From an uncultured Bacteroidales bacterium (GTDB lineage: Bacteria > Bacteroidota > Bacteroidia > Bacteroidales > UBA932), in assembly GCA_937901105.1 (NCBI GenBank), contig CALCHD010000096.1, positions 1-42,585 on the forward strand: a DNA stretch of 42,585 bases. The letters are read 5' to 3'. Below the pieces are notes generated by a model. It was not told the DNA's origin. It saw nothing but the letters and a program-made list of their open reading frames with translations, and searched no databases. The position numbers were made by a program, and so were the translations under genes. Positions 32,445-40,112 of the stretch are shown here, in pieces. Numbering within the stretch: the stretch's first letter is position 1; every line of letters begins with the position of its first letter.

Positions 32445-33692
32445 CTATTTCTTAGATCTCTCTTTTCTGCTAAGTACAGAAGGCTCAATAGCCATTCCTT
32501 TACCCTCAAGCAATGAAGAAACACCCTCGATAGATTTGTTCTGAGCAGCTTTGCAGTACTCACAGTTACACTCGTTCTTGTAGTCAGTAGGCTCGGTGTA
32601 AGTAGTGATAACACCCTCAAAGTTTCTAAGGACAACTTTACCAGGAGCCTGTGAAATAACGTACTGAGGCATAACTGGAGTTTTTCCGCCACCACCTGGA
32701 GCATCAACTACGAATGTTGGAACTGCATAACCTGAAGTATGGCCTCTCAAGCCCTCAATGATCTCAATACCTTTAGATACTGGAGTTCTGAAGTGCTCAA
32801 TACCCATAGATAGGTCACACTGGTAGATGTAGTAAGGTCTTACTCTCATCTTAACAAGCTCATGCATAAGTTTCTTCATAGTGTTTACGCAATCGTTCAC
32901 ACCACGTAGAAGCACGGTCTGGTTACCCAATGGAATACCTGCATTAGCCAATTTTGCACAAGCCTCAGCAGCCTCTTTAGTAACCTCCTGTGGATGGTTG
33001 AAGTGAGTGTTCAACCATACTGGATGGTATTTCTTAAGCATGTTTACAAGGTCGTCAGTGATACGCTGAGGACATACAACTGGAGTTCTTGAACCTAGTC
33101 TGATAATCTCTACGTGAGGGATAGCTCTTACTCTAGAGATAATGTACTCCAATCTCTCGTCGCTTACGCACAATGAGTCACCACCTGAAAGAAGCACGTC
33201 TCTAACCTGTGGAGTCTTTGCAATGTACTCAATAGCTCTGTCAATTCTGTCAATAGCGCTCTCACCATCTTTCTGGCCTGCGAAACGTCTTCTGGTACAG
33301 TGACGGCAGTACATAGAGCACATGTCAGTGATAAGTAGAAGAACGCGGTCTGGATATCTGTGAGTCAAGCCAGGTACTGGAGAATCCTCATCCTCGTGTA
33401 GAGGGTCAAGGAGGTCAGCAGGAGACTGATAAGTCTCTTTACCTGTAGGCACAGCCTGTTTTCTTACTGGACAGTCAGGATTGTTAGGATCAATCAAGCT
33501 GATGTAGTAAGGGGTGATTGCCATTCTAAGAGTCTGAAGGGTCTTTTTAACACCCTCTTCCTCCTCTGGAGTAAGGGTAACATATTTCTTAAGATCCTCA
33601 AGAGTCTCAATTCTATTTTTTACCTGCCATTTCCAATCGTTCCACTGCTCGTCGGTAACATTTGGGAATAGCTCATAACGTCTTGATTCCAT
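32445..33692 (-). CDS. kamA: L-lysine 2,3-aminomutase
   Basis: Radical SAM and PLP enzyme converting L-lysine to L-beta-lysine, the first step of the pathway. The 415-aa product has all known functional residues at the positions I recall for the Clostridium subterminale enzyme. The [4Fe-4S] ligands are Cys125, Cys129 and Cys132 (DMCSMYCRHCTRR). The PLP lysine is Lys337 in the glycine string GGGGK. The zinc ligands are Cys268 plus Cys375/377/380 (NECNCEYC). The SGGDSL stretch (169-174) is the SAM-binding GGD motif. The C-terminal zinc segment marks a true lysine 2,3-aminomutase and not the shorter EF-P-modifying YjeK type, and the gene context agrees. An 18-bp mRNA hairpin separates it from kdd upstream. 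Confidence 0.97.
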   Translation of the reverse strand: MESRRYELFPNVTDEQWNDWKWQVKNRIETLEDLKKYVTLTPEEEEGVKKTLQTLRMAITPYYISLIDPNNPDCPVRKQAVPTGKETYQSPADLLDPLHEDEDSPVPGLTHRYPDRVLLLITDMCSMYCRHCTRRRFAGQKDGESAIDRIDRAIEYIAKTPQVRDVLLSGGDSLCVSDERLEYIISRVRAIPHVEIIRLGSRTPVVCPQRITDDLVNMLKKYHPVWLNTHFNHPQEVTKEAAEACAKLANAGIPLGNQTVLLRGVNDCVNTMKKLMHELVKMRVRPYYIYQCDLSMGIEHFRTPVSKGIEIIEGLRGHTSGYAVPTFVVDAPGGGGKTPVMPQYVISQAPGKVVLRNFEGVITTYTEPTDYKNECNCEYCKAAQNKSIEGVSSLLEGKGMAIEPSVLSRKERSKK

Positions 33693-33737
33693 GTTGTTTA
33701 AATGTATTAAAGTTTATATATGTATTTTACGCCATCA

Positions 33738-33777
33738 AGTTTTAAAACCAGCGGAGCGTTCCGCCGGCTTTAAAACT
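33738..33777 (-). other. Intercistronic RNA hairpin between kdd and kamA
   Basis: An 18-bp stem with a 4-nt loop (33738-33755 with 33760-33777). On the minus (transcribed) strand all positions pair, two of them as G-U; on the plus strand those two would be A-C mismatches. No U-run follows, so it is unlikely to be a simple terminator. It sits in the 107-bp gap between kdd and kamA and may adjust mRNA stability or relative expression. Confidence 0.75.
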
Positions 33778-33799
33778 CAAAGACTGTGCATATATCAAA

Positions 33800-34873
33800 T
33801 TATGCGTATAGCTCAGTAAATACTTTTCTAAGGGTCTCACACTCTCTTAGCTCCTGAAGAGTAAACTCAGCGTGGCCTTTAGTATAACCGTTACCGATAA
33901 TCATGTTAACGTCTGAACCGATACCCTCAGCACCTAGAGCTGCTTTAGTAAAGCTGGTAGCCATAGAGAAGAAGTATACGATACCGTCATCTTTAGTACA
34001 AAGAACAGCAGTCATCTCCTGGTCTGGAACGTTTACACAGTTGATGGTTACATCAGCCATTTTACCGTCAGTAAGTTTAGAAACCAACTCATTAACCTGA
34101 ACTGGAGTCATACCGCCAACGCTCTCAACTACGTCACAGAAACCTAGATCTTTGATACGCTGAGTACTTCTTGCAGAGTTGGTCAAACCAATTACTTTAC
34201 CAGTTACACCTACACGTTTTTTAGCCTCGTAGCAGCAAAGCATACCTGATTTTCCACCTGCACCAAGAATAACTACATTCTGGCCGTACTGGCAAAGTTT
34301 AGCAGTCTGAGCAGGAGCACCAGCTACGTCAAGAGCTGAAAGTGCAAGTTTCTCTGGAAGGTCAGCAGGAATCTTAGCGTAAATACCGCTCTCAAACAAG
34401 ATAGCTTTACCTTTGATATCAACCTGGTCTACATCTGGACGGATCTCTACAATCTCATCAATTCTAAGTGGAGTTAGAGACAAAGATACTAGAGTAGCAA
34501 TGCGGTCACCCTCCTGAAGATCAATTTTACCTTTCAGAGCATCACCAATTTTCTCAACTTTACCTAGAAGCATACCACCTGAACCGGTACGGCGGTTACG
34601 GTGTTTACCCTGCAACTCAACGTTGTAGAAAATCTCTTTTTTAACCTCTTCCATGATCTGCTCCTCAGTAGCACCCTCGCCAGCCTGAGCTTTAGCATAG
34701 TTGTGGATATCAGTGAAAGAAGCTGAATCAATGTTAAGGGTCTGAACATCAATAAGGATCTCGTTATCGTAGATCTCATCCATATTGTTGTCAATCTTGT
34801 TAGCTGGCTGTGGAAGAACACCAGCTGGCTCAATCACACGGTGAACACCGTATTTATTACCTTTTTTCTGCAT
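33800..34873 (-). CDS. kdd: L-erythro-3,5-diaminohexanoate dehydrogenase
   Basis: NAD(P)-dependent deaminating dehydrogenase turning 3,5-diaminohexanoate, the KamDE product, into 3-keto-5-aminohexanoate plus ammonia. The 357-aa product starts MQKKGNKYGVHRVIEPAGVLPQPANKIDNN. It has a medium-chain dehydrogenase-like Rossmann centre VVILGAGGKSGMLCCYEAKKR (about residues 200-220), TGKVIGLTNSARSTQRIKDLGFCDVVESVG after it, and NCVNVPDQEMTAVLCTKDDGIVYFFSMATSFTKAALGAEGIGSD. The family is distinctive and occurs with kamA and kce. It is full length. It lies 41 bp after kce and 107 bp before kamA, the two largest gaps in the operon, and the second contains the RNA hairpin. Confidence is high because of context plus protein pattern. 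Confidence 0.94.
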   Translation of the reverse strand: MQKKGNKYGVHRVIEPAGVLPQPANKIDNNMDEIYDNEILIDVQTLNIDSASFTDIHNYAKAQAGEGATEEQIMEEVKKEIFYNVELQGKHRNRRTGSGGMLLGKVEKIGDALKGKIDLQEGDRIATLVSLSLTPLRIDEIVEIRPDVDQVDIKGKAILFESGIYAKIPADLPEKLALSALDVAGAPAQTAKLCQYGQNVVILGAGGKSGMLCCYEAKKRVGVTGKVIGLTNSARSTQRIKDLGFCDVVESVGGMTPVQVNELVSKLTDGKMADVTINCVNVPDQEMTAVLCTKDDGIVYFFSMATSFTKAALGAEGIGSDVNMIIGNGYTKGHAEFTLQELRECETLRKVFTELYA

Positions 34874-34914
34874 AGTTTTATATTTTTAACGTTTTATACC
34901 TATTTATATATATA

Positions 34915-35739
34915 CTATCTTGCTTTAAGACCAAGGATCTCACGAGCCTCAGCAGAAGTTGCAACCTCTCTGCCAAGCTCTTTAGCCATACGTACAACTT
35001 TAGCTACCATCTCGCCATTTGATTTAGCAAGAACACCTTTCTCAATGTAAATGCTGTCCTCAAAACCTACGCGAACGTTACCGCCCATTGCAATGGCAGC
35101 AGCAGCAAGGTTGAACTGATGACGGCCAATACCAGTTGCTGTCCAAGTTGAACCTGCAGGAATTGCGTTAACCAGCCAGCAAAGGTTCTGAACAGTTGCA
35201 GGAGTACAGCCAGGAACACCAAGAACAAAGTTGAACTGCATAGGAGCACCAGGAACCTGGCCTTTTTTAGCCATGTTAAGGATAGTGTCAAGGTGACCCA
35301 TCTCAAAGCACTCGTACTCAGGTTTGATATTGTTCTCAAGCATTCTCTTTCCAAATGCTCTCATGATAGGCATTGTGTTCTCGAATACATCGTCACCGAA
35401 GTTACAAGTACCACAATCCAAAGTAGCCATCTCTGGGAAAAGTTCAGTTGGCTGAAGACGCTCCTCTGCAGACATTCCAACTGCACCGCCTGTTGAAGGG
35501 ATAAGGATTACATCCGGGCACTCTTTAAGGATTGCATCAATGCACTCTTTGAAACGCGCTTTGCTCTGTGTAGGAGTACCGTCGTCCTCTCTAACGTGCA
35601 AGTGAACGATAGCAGCACCTGCATCAACAGCTGATTTAGCCTCTCTTACAATCTCCTCTACAGTATAAGGAACTGCAGGGTTCTGCTCTTTGGTTACCTC
35701 AGCACCGCAGATAGCGGCAGTAATGATAAGTTTAGCCAT
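34915..35739 (-). CDS. kce: 3-keto-5-aminohexanoate cleavage enzyme
   Basis: Zinc enzyme (BKACE family) that cleaves 3-keto-5-aminohexanoate with acetyl-CoA into acetoacetate and 3-aminobutyryl-CoA. The 274-aa TIM-barrel product begins MAKLIITAAICGAEVTKEQNPAVPYT. It carries the zinc ligands His46 and His48 (AAIVHLHVREDDG), ILIPSTGGAVGMSAEER, EYECFEMGHLDT and FEDSIYIEKG, whose Glu227 lies where the third metal ligand is expected. His46/His48 are at the same numbers I recall for the characterised Cloacimonas enzyme. Full length. It is 8 bp after kal and 41 bp before kdd. Acetoacetate made here would feed the CoA transferase encoded by ctfA and ctfB. Confidence 0.95.
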   Translation of the reverse strand: MAKLIITAAICGAEVTKEQNPAVPYTVEEIVREAKSAVDAGAAIVHLHVREDDGTPTQSKARFKECIDAILKECPDVILIPSTGGAVGMSAEERLQPTELFPEMATLDCGTCNFGDDVFENTMPIMRAFGKRMLENNIKPEYECFEMGHLDTILNMAKKGQVPGAPMQFNFVLGVPGCTPATVQNLCWLVNAIPAGSTWTATGIGRHQFNLAAAAIAMGGNVRVGFEDSIYIEKGVLAKSNGEMVAKVVRMAKELGREVATSAEAREILGLKAR

Positions 35740-35747
35740 ATCAGTTA

Positions 35748-36140
35748 TTATTTTTTATTTCTCTGACATTTAACTGGAACTACGCAAGTACCGCTTGCTT
35801 TACATACAAGGATTGGCTCCTCAAGTACGTCAGCAGCTGAGTCTGAAATATCAGGACGAGGCACGATAACTTTCTTAGCCTCAAATACCATCTTTCTAGA
35901 CGAGTTACCAGTTGAAACGATCTCACCAGTAGCCTCAATATAGTCACCTGCATAAACAGGAGCCATAAACTCTACGCTGTCATATGCTTTAAACAGACCC
36001 TCATCACCGTCGTTGATGATAAGAAGCTCGGTAGCAACATCACCGAACAAGTTCAACATTCTTGCACCGTCTACAAGATTTCCACCGTAGTGAGCGTCAT
36101 GACAGCTCATTCTAACTCTAATCAAAGCTTTTTTAGTCAT
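35748..36140 (-). CDS. kal: 3-aminobutyryl-CoA ammonia lyase
   Basis: Hotdog-fold lyase that removes ammonia from 3-aminobutyryl-CoA to give crotonyl-CoA, the second ammonia released from lysine. The 130-aa product starts MTKKALIRVRMSCHDAHYGGNLVDGARMLNLFGD. It contains the YDSVEFMAPVYAGDYIEATGEIVSTGNSSRKMVFEA stretch typical of hotdog thioesterase-like folds, with the catalytic region in the N-terminal helix. It is the second gene of the operon, between CoA-transferase A (21 bp upstream) and kce (8 bp downstream). A plain thioesterase is the main alternative, but length, opening motif and neighbours favour Kal. Confidence 0.92.
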   Translation of the reverse strand: MTKKALIRVRMSCHDAHYGGNLVDGARMLNLFGDVATELLIINDGDEGLFKAYDSVEFMAPVYAGDYIEATGEIVSTGNSSRKMVFEAKKVIVPRPDISDSAADVLEEPILVCKASGTCVVPVKCQRNKK

Positions 36141-36161
36141 AGGACAAAGTATTAAATGTTT

Positions 36162-36809
36162 TTATTTTGAATAAATATAGTCAACGAAAATTGCTGGGGT
36201 GTGAACCTGCTCTGGAGCAATCTCACCAGTCTTAACCACCTTCTCAGCCTCAACGATTACAACATCAGCAGCTGTAGCCATAAGAGGGTTGAAGTTCTGG
36301 GTTGTACCTACGTAAACAAGGTTACCGTCCTCATCAGACAAGGTTGCGCCCAAAAGTGCGATATCAGCTCTCAAAGGTTTCTCCAAAAGATACTCTTTGC
36401 CGTCAACAACAATAGTCTGCTTGCCTTCAGCAACTACAGTACCCAAACCGGTAGGGGTAAGAACACCGCCCAAACCAGCTCCACCTGCCCTTACTCTCTC
36501 TGCAAGTGTTCCCTGTGGGCTGAACTCAATCTCAAGTTCACCTGAATTCATCTGCTCACTGGTATTAGGGTTTGTACCAATGTGAGAAACAATCACCTTT
36601 TTAACCTGCTTGTTGGTAATAAGCTTTCCGTGTGCAACCTCAGCAAAAGCAGTATCGTTACAGATAAGGGTAAGATCCTTTACACCGCTTTTAGCCAACT
36701 CGTCAAGAATTGCTATAGGGCTGCCGGCAGCCAAGAAACCGCCAACCATTACTGTCATGCCATCCTTTACCTTAGAAACGGCATCTTGCAAAGAAATTCT
36801 TTTGTTCAT
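36162..36809 (-). CDS. ctfA: CoA transferase subunit A (butyryl-CoA:acetoacetate/acetate type)
   Basis: Alpha subunit of the family I CoA transferase whose beta subunit is encoded at 27036-27698. The 215-aa product starts MNKRISLQDAVSKVKDGMTVMVGGFLAAGSPIAILDELAKSG. It has the glycine-rich GGFLAAGSP loop (residues 23-31) for CoA binding, then SHIGTNPNTSEQMNSGELEIEFSPQGTLAERVRAGGAGLGGVLTPTGLGT, typical of AtoD/CtfA. It is the first gene of the minus-strand fermentation operon, downstream of a -7 box (36875-36882) and a 5' leader hairpin. The wide separation from subunit B within one operon is unusual. An alternative symbol is atoD. Confidence 0.93.
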   Translation of the reverse strand: MNKRISLQDAVSKVKDGMTVMVGGFLAAGSPIAILDELAKSGVKDLTLICNDTAFAEVAHGKLITNKQVKKVIVSHIGTNPNTSEQMNSGELEIEFSPQGTLAERVRAGGAGLGGVLTPTGLGTVVAEGKQTIVVDGKEYLLEKPLRADIALLGATLSDEDGNLVYVGTTQNFNPLMATAADVVIVEAEKVVKTGEIAPEQVHTPAIFVDYIYSK

Positions 36810-36830
36810 TATATTTTTAATTAAAATTTT

Positions 36831-36884
36831 TGCCTAAATGCTGTACGGGAGGTCCGCCCGTACTAATAGCAAGGCAAATTTAGG
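36831..36884 (-). promoter_or_regulatory. Promoter and leader hairpin of the lysine fermentation operon
   Basis: On the minus strand TAAATTTG (36875-36882) is a -7 box. The early transcript would hold a perfect 7-bp hairpin (GTACGGG at 36843-36849 with CCCGTAC at 36857-36863). A wider inverted repeat, CCTAAAT (36833-36839) and ATTTAGG (36878-36884), overlaps the -7 box. The symmetry suggests an operator or a regulated leader. The 36810-37043 gap is a divergent promoter region with no gene. Confidence 0.6.
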
Positions 36885-36982
36885 TAAAAAAAATAGGATT
36901 TCAAATTATTTCAAACAAGAAAATCACTAATAATTACACAAAAAAAATGAATTATAAAATTAGGAAATTGAAGGATTATCAG

Positions 36983-36990
36983 TACATTTG
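36983..36990 (+). promoter_or_regulatory. -7 box of the crotonase-dehydrogenase unit
   Basis: TACATTTG (TAnnTTTG), 53 bp before the crotonase start and about 100 bp from the opposite-strand operon promoter. No normally spaced -33 TTTG. Confidence 0.5.
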
Positions 36991-37043
36991 TATGAAGTAA
37001 TTTGCACAAAAAGTCAAATAAACAACTATATACTTGTAACACA

Positions 37044-37823
37044 ATGGAATACACCAAACTTATTGTAGAAAAGCAGGAGTCTGTATGCGTTGTCAAGATC
37101 AACAATCCGCAGGCTATGAACGCCCTTAACACAACCGTTTTGAGCGAACTTGACGCTGCATTCACAGCAATTGAGAAAGACAAAGAGATAAAAGCAGTGA
37201 TCATTACCGGAGAGGGCCGCGCATTCGTTGCTGGAGCAGACATCTCGCAGATGAGCACAATGAACGCTACAGAGGGCAAGGCTTTTGGAGAGCAGGGCGC
37301 TGCAGTATTCAGAAAAATTGAAAAACTTCCTGTTCCGGTAATTGCAGCCGTAAACGGATTTGCACTAGGCGGAGGATGCGAACTTGCAATGGCTTGTGAC
37401 ATCAGAATCGCATCTGCAAAAGCAAAATTCGGACAGCCGGAGGTTGGTTTGGGAATAACTCCAGGATTTTCAGGCACCCAGAGACTTCCTAGAATTGTAG
37501 GATTGGGTATTGCAAAGGAGCTTATCTATACAGCAGACATCATTGATGCAGCAGAGGCCTACAGAATTGGTCTTGCAAATAAAGTCGTTGAGCCAGATGC
37601 GCTTATGGAGGAAGCTATGAAGATGGCTAACAAGATTGCATCTAAAGCCCCTATCGCAGTAAGATACAGCAAAGAGGCTATCAACACTGGTATCCAAACA
37701 GATATAGACTCTGCAATCGCTATTGAGGCAAACCTTTTCGGACTATGCTTTGCAAGCGAGGACCAGAAAGAGGGAATGGGCGCTTTCCTTAAGAAAGAGA
37801 CACCGCAGTTCAAGAACAAATAA
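37044..37823 (+). CDS. crt: Crotonase (short-chain enoyl-CoA hydratase)
   Basis: Interconverts 3-hydroxybutyryl-CoA and crotonyl-CoA. With the next gene it links acetoacetyl-CoA to crotonyl-CoA, so acetoacetate from Kce can be reduced to butyrate or crotonyl-CoA can be oxidised to acetyl units. The 259-aa product shows oxyanion-hole stretches GRAFVAGADISQM and NGFALGGGCELAMACD, and the two catalytic glutamates Glu113 and Glu133 (GQPEVGLGITPGFSGTQRL), spaced 20 apart as in the family. Start 37044 is used, since the longer frame from 37002 lacks family sequence. It is the first of two genes divergent from the kam operon. Confidence 0.95.
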   Translation: MEYTKLIVEKQESVCVVKINNPQAMNALNTTVLSELDAAFTAIEKDKEIKAVIITGEGRAFVAGADISQMSTMNATEGKAFGEQGAAVFRKIEKLPVPVIAAVNGFALGGGCELAMACDIRIASAKAKFGQPEVGLGITPGFSGTQRLPRIVGLGIAKELIYTADIIDAAEAYRIGLANKVVEPDALMEEAMKMANKIASKAPIAVRYSKEAINTGIQTDIDSAIAIEANLFGLCFASEDQKEGMGAFLKKETPQFKNK

Positions 37824-37861
37824 CAGAATTTCAAATAACTGATAAAAATTTAATTATTACT

Positions 37862-38707
37862 ATGAAAGTAGCAGTAGTAGGTAACGGAACAATGGGCAAC
37901 GGTATTGCCCAGACATTTGCAGTAGCCGGACACGATGTAATCATCAAAGGTCGTTCAGACGCGTCATTGGCAAAAGCTCACGCTTCAATTGAGAAAAGCC
38001 TTGCAAAAATGGTTGAGAAAGGCAAAATGGAGGCTGCAGACAGAGATGCAGCTCTTGCAAGACTTAAAGACACAAAGGTTTACGAGGACCTTGCAGACGT
38101 TGATCTAGTAGTAGAGGTTGTAGCAGAGGATATGGGCATCAAAGAGGAGATCTTCAAGACCCTAGACCAGATCTGCAAACCAGAGGCTATCCTTGCAACA
38201 AACACTTCTTCATTGTCAATCACTCAGGTTGCTTCATTCACAACCCGTCCTGAGAAAGTAATTGGAATGCACTTCTTCAACCCAGTTCCAATGATGAAAC
38301 TTGTAGAGGTTATCAAAGGCCAGCTTACTTCAGACGAGACTCACCAGACTATCGTAGAGGTTTCAAAACAGATTGGCAAAACCCCTGTTACAGTTAACGA
38401 GGCTCCTGGTTTCGTTGTTAACAGAATCCTTATCCCTATGGTTAACGAGGGTATCGGCATCCTTGCTGACGGCGTAGCAACTAAAGAGGAGATTGACGAG
38501 GCTATGAAACTTGGTGCAAACCACCCTATGGGTCCATTGGCACTTGCAGACCTTATCGGCTTGGACGTATGTCTAGCTATCATGGAGGTGCTTTACAATG
38601 AGTTCGGCGACACCAAATACCGTCCTCATCCACTTCTTAGAAAGATGGTTAGAGCCAAACTTCTTGGAAGAAAAACCGGTGTTGGTTTCTACGACTACAG
38701 AAAATAG
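37862..38707 (+). CDS. hbd: 3-hydroxybutyryl-CoA dehydrogenase
   Basis: NAD(P)-dependent dehydrogenase interconverting acetoacetyl-CoA and 3-hydroxybutyryl-CoA. The 281-aa single-domain-pair protein has the Rossmann motif MKVAVVGNGTMGNGIAQTFAVAGHDV (residues 1-26), the EVVAEDMGIKEEIF region, catalytic His137 in IGMHFFNPVPMMKLVEV, and the C-terminal helical domain with GFVVNRILIPMVNEG and GANHPMGPLALADLIGLDVCL. It matches the length of clostridial Hbd and is not fused to a hydratase. It lies 38 bp after crt, so both are likely cotranscribed, and it ends before a bidirectional terminator. Together with the opposite-strand operon it completes the route to butyrate except for thiolase. Confidence 0.95.
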   Translation: MKVAVVGNGTMGNGIAQTFAVAGHDVIIKGRSDASLAKAHASIEKSLAKMVEKGKMEAADRDAALARLKDTKVYEDLADVDLVVEVVAEDMGIKEEIFKTLDQICKPEAILATNTSSLSITQVASFTTRPEKVIGMHFFNPVPMMKLVEVIKGQLTSDETHQTIVEVSKQIGKTPVTVNEAPGFVVNRILIPMVNEGIGILADGVATKEEIDEAMKLGANHPMGPLALADLIGLDVCLAIMEVLYNEFGDTKYRPHPLLRKMVRAKLLGRKTGVGFYDYRK

Positions 38708-38741
38708 TCTTCCCGACAGTTCCTTGGAACTCATACAAAAC

Positions 38742-38773
38742 AAAATCCCTGCCACCAAAGTGACAGGGATTTT
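38742..38773. terminator. Terminator after hbd
   Basis: AAAATCCCTG (38742-38751) pairs with CAGGGATTTT (38764-38773), extended by a partly paired centre. A T-run follows on the plus strand. Able to act on both strands. Confidence 0.82.
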
Positions 38774-38784
38774 TATTTCATCCT

Positions 38785-38810
38785 CAAAAAAGCCCTCCTT
38801 GCGGGAGGGC
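38785..38810 (-). terminator. Terminator of the acyltransferase gene
   Basis: On the minus strand GCCCTCC (38804-38810) pairs with GGAGGGC (38792-38798) and is followed by six U. It lies 25 bp beyond the acyltransferase stop. Confidence 0.8.
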
Positions 38811-38834
38811 CTGATATATCACAATCTGTCGGGA

Positions 38835-39974
38835 TTAAAGATTCTTCATGCTTACAACAGGGTTCGCATAGATAGAAAGGAATATCTCCTTTAATTCATC
38901 CATATCAACATCCGGAAGCTTGACTGCAGCAAGCTGCGCCGCCATATACCCCTCAAATGCTGCTTTCTCCTGCGCTGAATACTTGTCAGCAAACTCACCG
39001 CCGGAATTAAGCATATCGTATGCAATATAGTTGTTGTTCCAAAGCTTGAAGTTGGCAATTATCTTCTTGTCCATTGCTGTACATACAGCCTTGAACCTCT
39101 CATTCTTGTCAAGCTGCGAGGCTGCCTCAATCTCCTCCATTGTCAACGGCTCATTGAATGAGATATGGATATTGCCCTTTGGCTGCATAATGCCGGTAAG
39201 AATACTCTTAAGATCCTCGCCTTCAGCCTTTACATACTTCTGTCTCTTGCTAACATACATCTCCACCGCCTTCTGTATGTCACAAGGCTCATACTCATAT
39301 GAAATTGAGGTTGGAAGAATGGAAAGTTCCGCAAAATCCTTCACAAAGTCACCGCTGCCGCTCATGTCAAACATCTTAAGCAAGCCCTGCTCTGTCATAT
39401 CAAGGCCGTCCTTTGTACGTCCGTTGCGCTGCGCAATCCACACAGAACTCTTTCCCGTAGACACATTGTATCTCATATACTCTGAAAGGATCTTTGAAGT
39501 GGTATAGACCTCTCTAGGATTTGTGCTCCTTATAACCTTGATCATCTTGTTTGATCTTGTTATATCCTCTATGAATGAAGAAGTTATAAGATTGTCACCC
39601 ACAGCAATCTCTGTAGTTGCAACACCATGCTTGAACAATATCAGCTGAATGATTGCAGAATCAAGGACAATATCCCTGTGATTTGAAACTATCAGATGCT
39701 TTGCATCTCCGCCAAAATGTTCAAGTCCGCTGAAAGTAAGCTCCTTTGAAGTGCTCTGGAGAATCCTTGCAACTATCTGTGACATAACCTTTACCTGAAA
39801 ATCCTCCTTGGAATGGCAGGAAAGCAGAAGCTGCTTGAAAAGGTTCTCATCCTGGCCAGGGAAAAGATATTGCGCAATGTTGGACAAAAGAGGGTTTGCC
39901 ACTATTCTTTCCAACGCAGGATGCACTTCAGCATCATTATACGGCCTTATATCATCAAATTTTGTAGAATCCAT
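38835..39974 (-). CDS. PlsC-like glycerolipid acyltransferase
   Basis: Probable 1-acyl-sn-glycerol-3-phosphate or glycerol-3-phosphate acyltransferase of the PlsC/PlsB superfamily, acting in phospholipid synthesis at the inner membrane face. The 379-aa product carries KHLIVSNHRDIVLDSAIIQL (about 93-112). His99 is followed by Asp at +2 and +6, and not at the usual HxxxxD spacing of +5. Later come VWIAQRNGRTKDGLD near 175, the substrate-phosphate region of these enzymes, and GNIHISFNEPL near 255. No strong membrane helices are seen. The start at 39974 is the first ATG, since the frame's upstream extension begins with TTG. It has a textbook -33/-7 promoter and its own terminator, so it is monocistronic. 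Confidence 0.75.
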   Translation of the reverse strand: MDSTKFDDIRPYNDAEVHPALERIVANPLLSNIAQYLFPGQDENLFKQLLLSCHSKEDFQVKVMSQIVARILQSTSKELTFSGLEHFGGDAKHLIVSNHRDIVLDSAIIQLILFKHGVATTEIAVGDNLITSSFIEDITRSNKMIKVIRSTNPREVYTTSKILSEYMRYNVSTGKSSVWIAQRNGRTKDGLDMTEQGLLKMFDMSGSGDFVKDFAELSILPTSISYEYEPCDIQKAVEMYVSKRQKYVKAEGEDLKSILTGIMQPKGNIHISFNEPLTMEEIEAASQLDKNERFKAVCTAMDKKIIANFKLWNNNYIAYDMLNSGGEFADKYSAQEKAAFEGYMAAQLAAVKLPDVDMDELKEIFLSIYANPVVSMKNL

Positions 39975-40004
39975 AATCAAATAAGGTAGGTATATAGTTT
40001 AAGA

Positions 40005-40035
40005 CAAAGTTAAGAACTAAATGACAAAGAACAAA
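40005..40035 (-). promoter_or_regulatory. Promoter of the acyltransferase gene
   Basis: TAACTTTG on the minus strand (40005-40012) with TTTG (complement of CAAA at 40032-40035) 19 bp upstream, an excellent Bacteroidetes promoter match, 30 bp before the start. Confidence 0.7.
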
Positions 40036-40083
40036 TTTTAAATTTTTTTAATGTGCGTGAACCTTTTTAATCAACGTTTGTTA

Positions 40084-40091
40084 TACATTTG
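40084..40091 (+). promoter_or_regulatory. -7 box of the DUF255 gene
   Basis: TACATTTG (TAnnTTTG), 21 bp before the ATG at 40113. No normally spaced -33 TTTG is visible. Confidence 0.45.
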
Positions 40092-40112
40092 ATTTAACTT
40101 AATGGAACAGCC

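Noticed and set aside
36911..37477. A 188-codon minus-strand frame over the crotonase gene
   Set aside because: It lies opposite a gene with all crotonase catalytic residues and covers the divergent promoter, so it is not a credible gene.
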